Part shown: in pieces, positions 5,522 to 12,431 of the stretch
Layout of the letters: each line of letters opens with the position of its first letter
How positions within the stretch are numbered: position 1 is the stretch's first letter
Assembly: GCA_027081495.1 (NCBI GenBank)
Contig: JALWKJ010000190.1
Coordinates: 1 to 12,431 of the forward strand
DNA from: Campylobacterales bacterium
GTDB lineage: Bacteria; Campylobacterota; Campylobacteria; Campylobacterales; QNZT01
DNA: 12,431 nt
Reading direction: 5' to 3'
Translations under genes and position numbers: made by a program
Notes under the pieces: model-generated
Seen by the model: only the letters and a program-made list of their open reading frames with translations
What the model was told of the DNA's origin: nothing
The model's database searches: none

Positions 5522-7684
5522 TTATTTTTTATAAGCATCCGTCAAATGGACAAAATCTATGATTTTAAATTTTTGATTCGAATTATTTATGAGTTTGTCG
5601 AGACTTTTTGGTGGAATATCGACAACCATTTCAAAATAATCCGCCTGTGAATTTTCACTTCTTGAAAGATTTATCGTTAAAAGATCTACTCCGATTTTAG
5701 CTAAAAATAGTAAAAAAGAGGCTAAAGAGCCTTTTTTATTCTCTATACTGACAATCAGTTTATAGTGGTCGGGCTTTTTTGTGGACCAGTGAATATAGAC
5801 CATCGGTTTATGTTCATTCATAAGGGCGTTTGCGTGAGAGCAAAATTTGTGGTGCACCGTAATCTCGTTTCCTTTTTTAAAAGCGACTATCTCATCGCCT
5901 TTTTTCGGATGGCAGCAGTAGTCAAACAGAAGTTTCGAGTAAAACTGGGTAGTATAGATTACTATATTGTCAAATGTGATTTTTCTTAGTTTATATTTTT
6001 TAAAAGGAGAGATGATATTTAGAAATTTCCCCTCCGAAAAGACGATTTTTTTTAGTTGATTTACGATTTCCTGAAGATATTGCGAATCGTTTGCGGCCTT
6101 ATGGATATTTTTATCTGCATTTATTTTTTTTATCAGAGATAACAGGTCGTCGTATTTTATGTTAAATATTCCAAGAAGTATATTTATTGCGGTTTTCGTA
6201 TCGATTTCCCGTCTTTTGTGGTTGCAGTTTATGCGCATAGCGTTTTTGGCTTTTGCGGTTTTAACCGAGCCGATCCAAGAACATCGCAGGATTTTTTCGT
6301 CGCATAGCTCGATCCGTACGATGTCGGCGTTTTTGAGTTCCGTTAAAAGAGGCGCTTTTTGCTTGTTGATATATGCGGCTTTTGTGTGATCTCCCACTTC
6401 GGTATGAACGGCATACGCGAAATCGAGCGCCGTTGCTCCAAGGGGCAGATGAAAAAGATCTCCTTTTGGCGAATAAACCGATATGTCGGCGCTATATAGG
6501 TCGTCTTTGGCGAGTTCGTACATATGTTCGATATTCTCTCCCACTTCGCTTTGGCTTTTTAGATCGTCAAGCCAGTTGAGTTTCGGGCTAAGTCCCTCAT
6601 GACCTTTATATTTCCAGTGCGACGCTATGCCGAATTCCGCGGTCTTGTGCATATCGAATGTTCTTGTTTGCGTCTCAAAGATAGAAGATTCGCTAAAAAC
6701 CGTAGTGTGTATCGTCTGATAACCGTTATCTTTCGCAACGGCGATATAATCTTTGAATCTCGAGATAAGAGGTTTGAAGTTTTGATGTAAAATTCCCAGG
6801 ACCTTATAGCACTCAAGAGGCTCTTTTACTAAAATGCGAATCGCCATCAGATCTAAGACCTCTTCAATCGAGACTCCTTTTCTTTGCATTTTTATATAGA
6901 TGGAGTAGGGGTGTTTTATGCGTTTATGAATATCGAATTCCCCGTCGATAAAGCCGTTTTTGAGCATAAGCGTTTTGACTTTCGATAAAAAGTCGTTCAT
7001 TTGAAGTTGTAATCTTTGATCGTTTTCGCTTAAGTAATCGTTTATCTTTTTGAACTCTTTTGGAAAAAGATAGTAAAAACTAAGATCTTCAAGGGTATTT
7101 TTTATTCTGGCTATTCCAAGCCGATGTGCGATGGGAACATAAACTACCAGCGTCTCTTCGCTGATTCGTTTCTGCTTTTCGGGGCTTAACGCTCCAAGAG
7201 TCAGCATATTGTGCAGTCTATCGCATAATTTTATAACAAGCACCCTTACATCGTCTATGGACGCTATGAGCATTTTTCTAAAACTAAGAGCGGAATAGAT
7301 CAGTTTTTCATTCGAATGCGACGGCGCAAGCTCTTCGTCTCTTATCTCGGTGATTTTTGTAAGACCCTCGACGAGGTTTGCGATCGGTTTTGAAAACTCT
7401 TTTTCAATCTCTTCTATCTGTAAAACCGTGTCTTCTACTATGTCATGAAGAAGAGCGGCGACGATCATCTCTTCATCGCCGCCGATATGAGCGGTCATCG
7501 CGGCTACTAAAATAGGGTGAACTATGTATGGTTCCCCGCTTTTTCTAAATTGGTTTTTATGAGCTTTTTTTGCGAAGTAAAGAGCTTTTTCGATCGTCTC
7601 GTTTTCGCAGGCGATTTCGCAGAGCAAGTCGGTAGCCTCCTTTACATCGGAGATTTTTTGTACCCGCTCTAAAAACTTAGTCAA
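5522..7684 (-). CDS. spoT: Bifunctional (p)ppGpp synthetase/hydrolase, Rel/Spo family
   Basis: This enzyme makes and degrades the stringent-response alarmones pppGpp and ppGpp. In the 720 residues, the N-terminal HD hydrolase has RKSGEPYIVHP (His56), HDIVEDT (80-86) and KLCDRLHN (152-159), all intact. The synthetase domain (about 245-350) has the RFKD motif (309-312) typical of bifunctional or SpoT-type enzymes rather than the acidic motif of RelA, GYQTIHTTV (321-329) and catalytic Glu337 in FETQTRT. A TGS domain follows at about 395-455 and an ACT domain at about 640-718. It is probably the only long Rel/Spo enzyme, as in other Campylobacterota, but that cannot be seen here. The start is TTG at 7684 with AAGG six bases upstream; the next in-frame Met is residue 63, inside the HD domain. 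rpoZ lies 12 bp upstream, the same pairing as in E. coli. Confidence 0.97.
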   Translation of the reverse strand: MTKFLERVQKISDVKEATDLLCEIACENETIEKALYFAKKAHKNQFRKSGEPYIVHPILVAAMTAHIGGDEEMIVAALLHDIVEDTVLQIEEIEKEFSKPIANLVEGLTKITEIRDEELAPSHSNEKLIYSALSFRKMLIASIDDVRVLVIKLCDRLHNMLTLGALSPEKQKRISEETLVVYVPIAHRLGIARIKNTLEDLSFYYLFPKEFKKINDYLSENDQRLQLQMNDFLSKVKTLMLKNGFIDGEFDIHKRIKHPYSIYIKMQRKGVSIEEVLDLMAIRILVKEPLECYKVLGILHQNFKPLISRFKDYIAVAKDNGYQTIHTTVFSESSIFETQTRTFDMHKTAEFGIASHWKYKGHEGLSPKLNWLDDLKSQSEVGENIEHMYELAKDDLYSADISVYSPKGDLFHLPLGATALDFAYAVHTEVGDHTKAAYINKQKAPLLTELKNADIVRIELCDEKILRCSWIGSVKTAKAKNAMRINCNHKRREIDTKTAINILLGIFNIKYDDLLSLIKKINADKNIHKAANDSQYLQEIVNQLKKIVFSEGKFLNIISPFKKYKLRKITFDNIVIYTTQFYSKLLFDYCCHPKKGDEIVAFKKGNEITVHHKFCSHANALMNEHKPMVYIHWSTKKPDHYKLIVSIENKKGSLASFLLFLAKIGVDLLTINLSRSENSQADYFEMVVDIPPKSLDKLINNSNQKFKIIDFVHLTDAYKK

Positions 7685-7696
7685 GCCTCGCCTTGT

Positions 7697-7909
7697 TTAG
7701 TCTTGAGTGATTTTATCTAATTCGATCAAACCTTCCGCAATCTCCATAAGCGCGATATCGGTAAGTTTTATTTTGTTTTTATCCGCTTTGATGAGCGGTT
7801 GGGCTCCTTCGGCAAGTTCATTCGCTCTTTTTGCGACCATGAGTGAAAGTATGTAGTGGTCGTCGTCCGCGTTTTTAAGCGCCGTAGCGATAATTTTTTC
7901 AAGTCTCAT
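7697..7909 (-). CDS. rpoZ: RNA polymerase omega subunit
   Basis: The 70-residue protein has the omega pattern: MRLEKIIATALK at the start, VAKRANELAEGA (the conserved R-A-x-x-L helix that clamps the beta' C-terminus) at about 25-36, and a short acidic C-terminus. Omega aids folding and assembly of beta' and in E. coli contributes to a ppGpp-binding site. The ATG at 7909 is preceded by AAGGA at a rather long spacing. It sits 22 bp after pyrH and 12 bp before spoT, so polymerase subunit and alarmone enzyme are co-transcribed. Confidence 0.95.
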   Translation of the reverse strand: MRLEKIIATALKNADDDHYILSLMVAKRANELAEGAQPLIKADKNKIKLTDIALMEIAEGLIELDKITQD

Positions 7910-7931
7910 TATAAATATTTCCTTTTTTTAT

Positions 7932-8642
7932 TTAATTTTGTACGATAGAACAGCTTGTCATATCGCCGTTTACTATTTTTAAAAGATTTCCCGGTTCAAA
8001 CATATTACATACGATAATCGGTAAAGAGTTGTCTTTTGCCAGCGCTATTGAAGTGTCGTCCATAACTTTGATATGATCGTTCATCGCTTGATCATAGCTT
8101 AGAGTCTCAAGTTTTACCGCGTCGTCGAATTTATTCGGATCTTTGTCGTAAACCCCGTTTACTTTGGTCGCCTTTATGATCATAGAGGCTCCGATCTCCA
8201 CCGCTCTAAGAGTCGCAGCCGTATCGGTAGTGAAAAAAGGATTTCCGGTTCCCGCCGCGAAGATAACGACTCTGCCTTTTTCAAGGTGTCTTTTTGCCCG
8301 GCGAACGATAAAAGTCTCGCAAATCTGCTCCATTTTGATGGCGCTTTGTACTCTAGCGTACAATCCGTTATGTTCAAGCGCCTCCTGCATCGCTACGGCG
8401 TTTATGACCGTTGCCAGCATTCCCATATAGTCGCCGCTCGTTCTTTTGATAATACCGTCTTTTGCCGCCGTAACTCCGCGGATAATATTTCCTCCGCCGA
8501 TAACGATTCCGACTTCTACATTATTGCGGATGAGATTTTCGATCTCGTCGGCAATATATTTTAAAATACCGGTATTTATACCGTAACCCTCTTCACCCGC
8601 CAGCGCTTCACCCGAAAACTTGACCAATACTCTTTTTCTCAA
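7932..8642 (-). CDS. pyrH: UMP kinase (uridylate kinase)
   Basis: PyrH phosphorylates UMP to UDP in the cytoplasm; it is a hexameric amino-acid-kinase-fold enzyme usually activated by GTP and inhibited by UTP. The sequence shows KRVLVKFSGEAL (N-terminal ATP loop), GGGNIIRG, GDYMGMLATVINA, GTGNPFFTTDTAA (UMP site) and KATKVNGVYDKDP. I choose TTG at 8642 as the start: it gives MRKRVLVKFSGEAL, the usual N-terminus, for a 236-residue product, and GGGGA lies seven bases upstream. A longer frame from TTG at 8678 would add 12 residues (CKIQRNFG...) absent from the family and would run through the likely promoter -10 box. It follows the only sizeable gap in the cluster, 86 bp. Confidence 0.95.
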   Translation of the reverse strand: MRKRVLVKFSGEALAGEEGYGINTGILKYIADEIENLIRNNVEVGIVIGGGNIIRGVTAAKDGIIKRTSGDYMGMLATVINAVAMQEALEHNGLYARVQSAIKMEQICETFIVRRAKRHLEKGRVVIFAAGTGNPFFTTDTAATLRAVEIGASMIIKATKVNGVYDKDPNKFDDAVKLETLSYDQAMNDHIKVMDDTSIALAKDNSLPIIVCNMFEPGNLLKIVNGDMTSCSIVQN

Positions 8643-8660
8643 TACTCCATCCCCAAAATT

Positions 8661-8673
8661 TCTTTGTATTTTA
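8661..8673 (-). promoter_or_regulatory. Candidate promoter for pyrH-rpoZ-spoT-tyrS...
   Basis: In the 86-bp gap upstream of pyrH the minus strand reads TTTGTGTAAAATACAAAG, with TAAAAT at 8673-8668 as a -10 box. It is preceded by a T-rich, periodically AT-rich stretch without a clear -35, the usual look of sigma-70 promoters in Campylobacterota. Transcription would start near 8661 and give a leader of about 20 bases. This would let pyrH and the genes below it be expressed apart from the cell-division genes. Confidence 0.4.
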
Positions 8674-8707
8674 CACAAAGTTCATAAGAAAAATATTAAA
8701 AGCTTTG

Positions 8708-8730
8708 AAAGACCGATAAAAACGCTCTTT
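8708..8730 (-). terminator. Weak hairpin after the envC-like gene
   Basis: On the minus strand, overlapping and following the stop codon, AAAGAGCG-UUUUUAU-CGGUCUUU forms an 8-position stem with one G-G mismatch, followed within a few bases by an AU-rich, U-rich run (AAAGCUUUUAAUAUUUUU). It may attenuate read-through between the ftsEX-envC part and pyrH. The stem is weak and the U-tract is not immediately adjacent. Confidence 0.22.
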
Positions 8731-9934
8731 ATCTTATCAGTTCCATAGGATTTATATGCTTTTCGTTTTGCGTAACTTCAAATGTCAAAGCGTTGTTTAC
8801 TCGACCTATGACATATCCGCTTTTTACCTTTTTACCTACTTTTATGGTCGGCGCTAATTTGCTTAAATGCGCATATATAGTATGAAGTCTGTTCGGATGC
8901 TCTACGATGACTACAAAATCCAGCATCGGAGTTTTTGAGGCATAGACTATTTTTCCGTCAAGCACATTTCTTACGGTGGAGTTTGGAGATTTCGGTTTTA
9001 AAGAAACCGCCTCGTTGAAAATTTTTATTTTATAAATAGGGTCTTGATAATTTCCGAATTTTTGTGTAATAGTGTAGTTTTTAAGAGGCGATATCGTTTT
9101 TGGACCTTTGTATCTTGCGATATCGCCTTTTTGGTATGACGAACCGATGCGTCTGACATTTACACTGTTTTTTGTAGCTTTTATAACCGTTTGTTCTTTT
9201 TTCTTTTTTGTAATCTTTAATTTTTGAAGAACTTGGGAGAGATTGTTTTTCTCTTTTTTGATTCGAGCCAATTTTCTAATGTACGAGCTCTCTTTTTTTC
9301 TTAGATTGTCTATCGTGATGCTTTGGATATTTTGGAGTTTTTTAAGTTTGTCTTGCTCTTTGAAGAGATTTTTGAGTCTTGATTCGATCTTTTTTAGCTC
9401 TGTTTGTATCAATACCCTGTTTTTTTGAAGTTTCATATATCGTTTTTTCGTTTTTGCGAATTTTTCTTTAAGAAGAGAACTATAACTGCCGAGTATCTCG
9501 TTAAAAACGATATCGTCGCTTCCTATGTCGAAAATATTTTGGAAATTATTTTCATCGCCCCCTTCGTTTATCATAGTTATGGCTATCTCTTTTGAGATGA
9601 TCGCGGTCATTTTTTTGTTGACCTCTTTTTCTCTTTTCTTAAGCTCTTTATATAGTTTTTCCATATCTTTTAGCTTTGAGCTTTTTATATTCATTTTGCT
9701 TTTAAGTTTTTTGATTTTCTTTTTCGCCGAGGAGATATCTTTTTTTAATTTTATAAGTTTTTGTTTTTGTTTTTTTATATCCATAGCGAGATATCCGAGT
9801 TTTTGGGTAATCTTTCTCTCTTGCGCTTTTTTTGCTTCTATTTTCGATTTTGTATAATCTATCTTATCCGATATCTCCGCTTTAAGGCAATGTGCGGACA
9901 TAACTATAACGCAGGCGATTACAAAAAACTTCAT
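8729..9934 (-). CDS. envC: EnvC-like murein hydrolase activator: signal peptide, coiled coil, degenerate LytM (M23) domain
   Basis: The 401-residue periplasmic protein starts with a signal peptide (about 1-19, MKFFVIACVIVMSAHCLKA) and continues as a long Lys/Glu-rich coiled coil (about 22-245). It ends in an M23/LytM fold (about 284-401). The catalytic metal site is broken: where active M23 peptidases have F-H-x-G-I-D, this reads F306-N-E-A-V-S, and the HLHFE motif reads A382-L-T-F-E. YAHL (354-357) is kept. Loss of zinc ligands with the coiled coil intact is the EnvC pattern: a non-enzymatic activator that FtsX holds at the septum and that releases amidase autoinhibition. The gene starts 6 bp after ftsX, and an AmiA/C-type amidase lies further down the same cluster. 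Many annotations would call it an M23 peptidase; the missing ligands argue against activity. Confidence 0.87.
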   Translation of the reverse strand: MKFFVIACVIVMSAHCLKAEISDKIDYTKSKIEAKKAQERKITQKLGYLAMDIKKQKQKLIKLKKDISSAKKKIKKLKSKMNIKSSKLKDMEKLYKELKKREKEVNKKMTAIISKEIAITMINEGGDENNFQNIFDIGSDDIVFNEILGSYSSLLKEKFAKTKKRYMKLQKNRVLIQTELKKIESRLKNLFKEQDKLKKLQNIQSITIDNLRKKESSYIRKLARIKKEKNNLSQVLQKLKITKKKKEQTVIKATKNSVNVRRIGSSYQKGDIARYKGPKTISPLKNYTITQKFGNYQDPIYKIKIFNEAVSLKPKSPNSTVRNVLDGKIVYASKTPMLDFVVIVEHPNRLHTIYAHLSKLAPTIKVGKKVKSGYVIGRVNNALTFEVTQNEKHINPMELIR

Positions 9935-9940
9935 AGTAGA

Positions 9941-10750
9941 TTATCTCTGTTTTTGTTTTAATATAATAACCGTAACGGAAACGATAGAGATCAAAAGAGC
10001 GATGACTATGGATGTCAAAGTATCAGAGAAGAAATTGAAATTTCTTAAATCTATCCCCAAATCCCGATATATAGAAGCGAAGTTGGCGGATTTTGGTATG
10101 ATTAAAAAAGATATTCCGACCAGAATGGAAGCTATGATCGCATCGATTACGACTGATTTGTACAACGATGCGCTCTTCATCCAATACGGAGCTCCAAACA
10201 GTCCCATGATATACATTCTTTGACTATGCTGCAAAGTCCATATCTCCATCTGTTTTATAATCAAAAGTATGGATATGATCGATATAAAAAGGGTAAAGAT
10301 AAAAGAGGCGCTTTTTGAAAGACGAAGAAATTGGTGAAATTTATTGAATGTTTTTTTAAATGTTTCGACTTTTTGAACCCCTTTTATACTTTTAAGTCTT
10401 TGTGAAATAGCTTGTAACTTTTGAGTATCCGGAAGCATTTTTAGCTTGATGGAGTAAAATTTCGGAAGATTGGCTCTTAAAAAAACGAGATCCGATTTTG
10501 AAATATCTTTTTTTAGTCTGTTTATATATTTCTCTTTTTTTATCTCTTTTATCTCTTTTATTTGAGGTACGCTTTTTTGCAGCTCTTTTAAAGAGAGAGG
10601 AAGTTTACTGACCGTTATGATCGTATATTCGCCCGCGAGTTTCGATTCGTAATTTTTAACGGCGCGATTTAGCATAGTGGAAAACTGAATGCTAAAAAGC
10701 AAAATAAAAAGAGGAATTATAAAAGAGAGATGATTTTTAAGAGACTGCAT
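9941..10750 (-). CDS. ftsX: Cell division protein FtsX
   Basis: The 269-residue inner-membrane partner of FtsE. The FtsX layout is clear: TM1 about 9-26, a periplasmic domain about 30-145 (the part that binds the EnvC-type activator), TM2 about 148-166, a cytoplasmic loop with the conserved QHSQRMYIMGLFGAPYWM stretch (about 174-191) that contacts FtsE, TM3 about 199-218 and TM4 about 243-265. It has a very short cytoplasmic N-terminus compared with E. coli FtsX. The ATG lies inside the last codons of ftsE (14-bp overlap), so the two subunits are likely translated in step, and the envC-like gene follows 6 bp later. Confidence 0.9.
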   Translation of the reverse strand: MQSLKNHLSFIIPLFILLFSIQFSTMLNRAVKNYESKLAGEYTIITVSKLPLSLKELQKSVPQIKEIKEIKKEKYINRLKKDISKSDLVFLRANLPKFYSIKLKMLPDTQKLQAISQRLKSIKGVQKVETFKKTFNKFHQFLRLSKSASFIFTLFISIISILLIIKQMEIWTLQHSQRMYIMGLFGAPYWMKSASLYKSVVIDAIIASILVGISFLIIPKSANFASIYRDLGIDLRNFNFFSDTLTSIVIALLISIVSVTVIILKQKQR

Positions 10751-11408
10751 AGATATTTCCTTCGTCTAAAAAATACTGCTTATAATCGATTCCCATAGTT
10801 TGGGGAATTCTGTGGGTGGCTACAACGATCGTACTTCCTATATGTTGTCTAACGCTTTTTAAAAGATTCCAGATTACCTCAGATGAGTAGTCGTCGAGAT
10901 TCCCCGTCGGCTCATCCGCTATGATCAAGACGGGATTATGCGCTAACGCTCTTGCCATAGCGACTCTTTGCTGTTCGCCGCCGCTTAATTCAAGCGGAAA
11001 CTTTTCGGTTTTATGAGAAAGTTTTACATGTTTTAAAAGTTTGTGCGCCTGCATTTTGCAAATCTCTTTTGAATAGCCGGCTATCATCAAAGGCAGCATC
11101 ACATTTCTTTCAACCGTCCATTCGTTTATGAGTTTATAATCTTGAAAAATAACGCCGATATGTTTGCGAAGAAGATTTAGCTTTTTACTGTTTATGCTAT
11201 GAAGATCGAAACCGCATACATTGAGCTCTCCGCCGCTAACGCTCAATTCTCCGTAAAGAGATTTTAAAAAAGTGGATTTTCCGCTGCCGCTTTTTCCCGT
11301 CAAAAATATAAAATCTTTGGCTTTTACGGAAAAGTTGGTATTTTGAATAACCGGTTCGTTTTTATTGTAAGCTAGGATCAGGTTGTTGGCTTGGATTATA
11401 TTAGACAT
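10737..11408 (-). CDS. ftsE: Cell division ATP-binding protein FtsE
   Basis: The 223-residue ABC ATPase has a complete set of motifs: Walker A GKSGSGKS (38-45), Q-loop FQD (Gln89), signature LSGGEQQR (141-148), Walker B LIIADEPTG (161-169, Asp165/Glu166) and H-loop His199 in ATHR. With FtsX it forms a type VII ABC mechanotransmission complex that does not move a substrate but transmits ATP hydrolysis across the inner membrane to the septal activator. LolD or MacB ATPases look similar, but the following gene is a clear FtsX with an EnvC-like partner. The start ATG overlaps the trmB stop by 8 bp (ATGTCTAA) and the end overlaps ftsX by 14 bp. Confidence 0.93.
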   Translation of the reverse strand: MSNIIQANNLILAYNKNEPVIQNTNFSVKAKDFIFLTGKSGSGKSTFLKSLYGELSVSGGELNVCGFDLHSINSKKLNLLRKHIGVIFQDYKLINEWTVERNVMLPLMIAGYSKEICKMQAHKLLKHVKLSHKTEKFPLELSGGEQQRVAMARALAHNPVLIIADEPTGNLDDYSSEVIWNLLKSVRQHIGSTIVVATHRIPQTMGIDYKQYFLDEGNIYAVS

Positions 11409-12431
11409 GAAAAAACTCTTTTATGATTTTATGTGATTTGATATTTTGACTAATCGCTATTGTTTGCTTCGGAAAATATTGTATCCTATTTTCATTAAAG
11501 AGTAAAAATTTATGTTCCGGTTTTTCATACGCGCCGAAAGTCAGCTTGATCAAGCCGCTGTTTCGGTCGATTTCATAAATATCTTCAAAATGGACGAAAT
11601 GATCCTCTTTTTTAATCGTAACTCTTTGAAATTTCTCTTTCGCTTTTAAAAAAGATATTTCGTTTTTGAAAACCAATTCGCCCGAAGGTTTGAGATCTTT
11701 TGAGTGCGTATCGTTTATGAATGTGATATCATAGATGTTTTTTTCCATCTTTTTCCATCTATCTTCATATTTGCTGCTGATTGATAGATCATGGTTTTTT
11801 CTTATTTGAAGATTATAGAGATTTAACTTGTTGAAAGTTTCAAACGAGTATGAAAAATAATTTTCACTATCCGTTCGAAGTTCCAAAGTTCCTTTTTGTT
11901 TCAGCGCTCGTATCGACTCTTCTATGAAAGCTTTGGATATGATTCGTCTATGAGGCTTTTTATCCCAAGGCACCGGGAAATGCACAAAAATAGTTTCGAT
12001 CGAGTTTGATTTTAAAAGTTGTAAAAATATCCTTGCGTCAAAAGCGGCTATTAAAACATTTGTGATTTTTTGTAGTTTGCATTGTTTTATGACCTGCTCT
12101 ATGGAAGGTCTGTGAATTTCGATGCCTATTATGAGTTTATCGGGGTTTTGTTTTGCTTTATAAAGCAGATGTCTGCCGCTTCCAAAACCTATCTCGACGA
12201 GAATCGGTTTTTCGTATGAAAGTTTTTGCATGAAATATATTTCATCTTTTAGTATCTCAAAATCGTCCGGTTTCACGATGGACTCTTTTTTGGGCGAAAT
12301 ATTCGAGTAAGTGAGATTTAGATTATGTAGTTTTGAAAAAGCTTTTAGTGATTTTTGTAAAATCGTAACCGGTGAAACTCTGGTAAGCTTTTCCGCTTTT
12401 ATTAGAAAATCTTTTTTGCCGTTTTTAACCC
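11401..12431 (-). CDS. trmB: tRNA (guanine-N7-)-methyltransferase, long form (5' end outside window)
   Basis: TrmB uses S-adenosylmethionine to methylate G46 of tRNAs to m7G. The frame is open to the right edge (first full codon at 12429), so 342 residues are visible and the true start lies outside. A GTG at 12276 would give a shorter 291-residue protein, but upstream codons in the same frame read DFLIKAEKLTRVSPVTILQK and later KLHNLNLTYSNISPKK, resembling the N-terminal extension of Campylobacter/Helicobacter TrmB (about 390-400 residues). The SAM-binding motif VEIGFGSGR lies at 12172-12198, followed by FDARIF, the TrmB hallmark FPVPWDKKPHRR and ELRTDSENYF. About 130 residues follow the core, unlike the short E. 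coli enzyme. Its stop overlaps the ftsE start by 8 bp. Confidence 0.92.
   Translation of the reverse strand, partial: VKNGKKDFLIKAEKLTRVSPVTILQKSLKAFSKLHNLNLTYSNISPKKESIVKPDDFEILKDEIYFMQKLSYEKPILVEIGFGSGRHLLYKAKQNPDKLIIGIEIHRPSIEQVIKQCKLQKITNVLIAAFDARIFLQLLKSNSIETIFVHFPVPWDKKPHRRIISKAFIEESIRALKQKGTLELRTDSENYFSYSFETFNKLNLYNLQIRKNHDLSISSKYEDRWKKMEKNIYDITFINDTHSKDLKPSGELVFKNEISFLKAKEKFQRVTIKKEDHFVHFEDIYEIDRNSGLIKLTFGAYEKPEHKFLLFNENRIQYFPKQTIAISQNIKSHKIIKEFFHV

Noticed and set aside
8643..8678. Longer pyrH start at TTG 8678 (12 more residues)
   Set aside because: The extra residues do not match the UMP kinase family, and the -10-like TAAAAT lies inside them. TTG at 8642 has a well-placed GGGGA.
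9243..9961. Several plus-strand hydrophobic open frames opposite envC
   Set aside because: They are antisense to Lys-rich AAA/AAG codons, which read as Phe/Leu-rich frames on the other strand. The minus-strand gene has a clear signal peptide, coiled coil and LytM fold.
12274..12276. GTG as the real start of trmB, making a complete 291-residue gene
   Set aside because: The frame stays open upstream to the window edge and encodes a plausible family N-terminal extension, so the gene is treated as partial.
1..12431. CRISPR arrays, tRNA or rRNA genes, riboswitches
   Set aside because: No regularly spaced direct repeats, no cloverleaf-type sequence and no recognised conserved RNA core were seen; gaps between genes are too short apart from 207-596 and 8643-8728.

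Overview
This AT-rich window looks like a chromosomal segment of a Campylobacterota (Epsilonproteobacteria) member. Two things point there. The first is the gene string trmB-ftsE-ftsX-M23/envC-pyrH-rpoZ-spoT-tyrS-nitronate monooxygenase-amidase, which from memory matches the order around tyrS/spoT in Campylobacter jejuni. The second is the long form of TrmB with extra sequence on both sides of its methyltransferase core. The presence of a RhaAD-type aldolase domain suggests an environmental relative (Sulfurimonas/Sulfurovum-like) rather than a host-adapted Campylobacter; this is inference.

Layout. Bases 1-206 hold the 3' end of a plus-strand gene resembling a RelE/ParE-family toxin. Bases 207-596 have no convincing gene. 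They are mostly a compact element of about 313 bp (220-532) bounded by near-identical inverted repeats and possibly by a 6-bp direct repeat. It looks like a MITE or an internally deleted insertion sequence, with a plausible relic of a transposase start inside it. The rest of the window, 597 to the right edge, is a minus-strand gene cluster of eleven genes transcribed right to left. They overlap or lie within about 22 bp of one another except for one 86-bp gap upstream of pyrH. In order of transcription they are: trmB (5' end outside the window), ftsE, ftsX, an envC-like LytM/coiled-coil gene, then after the gap pyrH, rpoZ, spoT, tyrS, a nitronate monooxygenase-family gene, an N-acetylmuramoyl-L-alanine amidase and a class II aldolase-domain gene.

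How the genes fit together. FtsE (ATPase), FtsX (membrane subunit), the degenerate LytM protein (EnvC type) and the AmiA/C-type amidase are together the known parts list for cell-separation control: FtsEX uses ATP to switch on an EnvC-like activator, which relieves autoinhibition of a periplasmic amidase. All four lie in this one cluster. rpoZ, spoT, pyrH, tyrS and trmB are growth and translation housekeeping genes. SpoT has both hydrolase and synthetase motifs and the RFKD motif of bifunctional Rel/Spo enzymes. pyrH, spoT and tyrS all appear to start with TTG.

I see no clearly new multi-gene system. The points most worth checking are the small inverted-repeat element, the aldolase protein that ends exactly where related two-domain enzymes continue into a dehydrogenase, and the coherent FtsEX-EnvC-amidase set.
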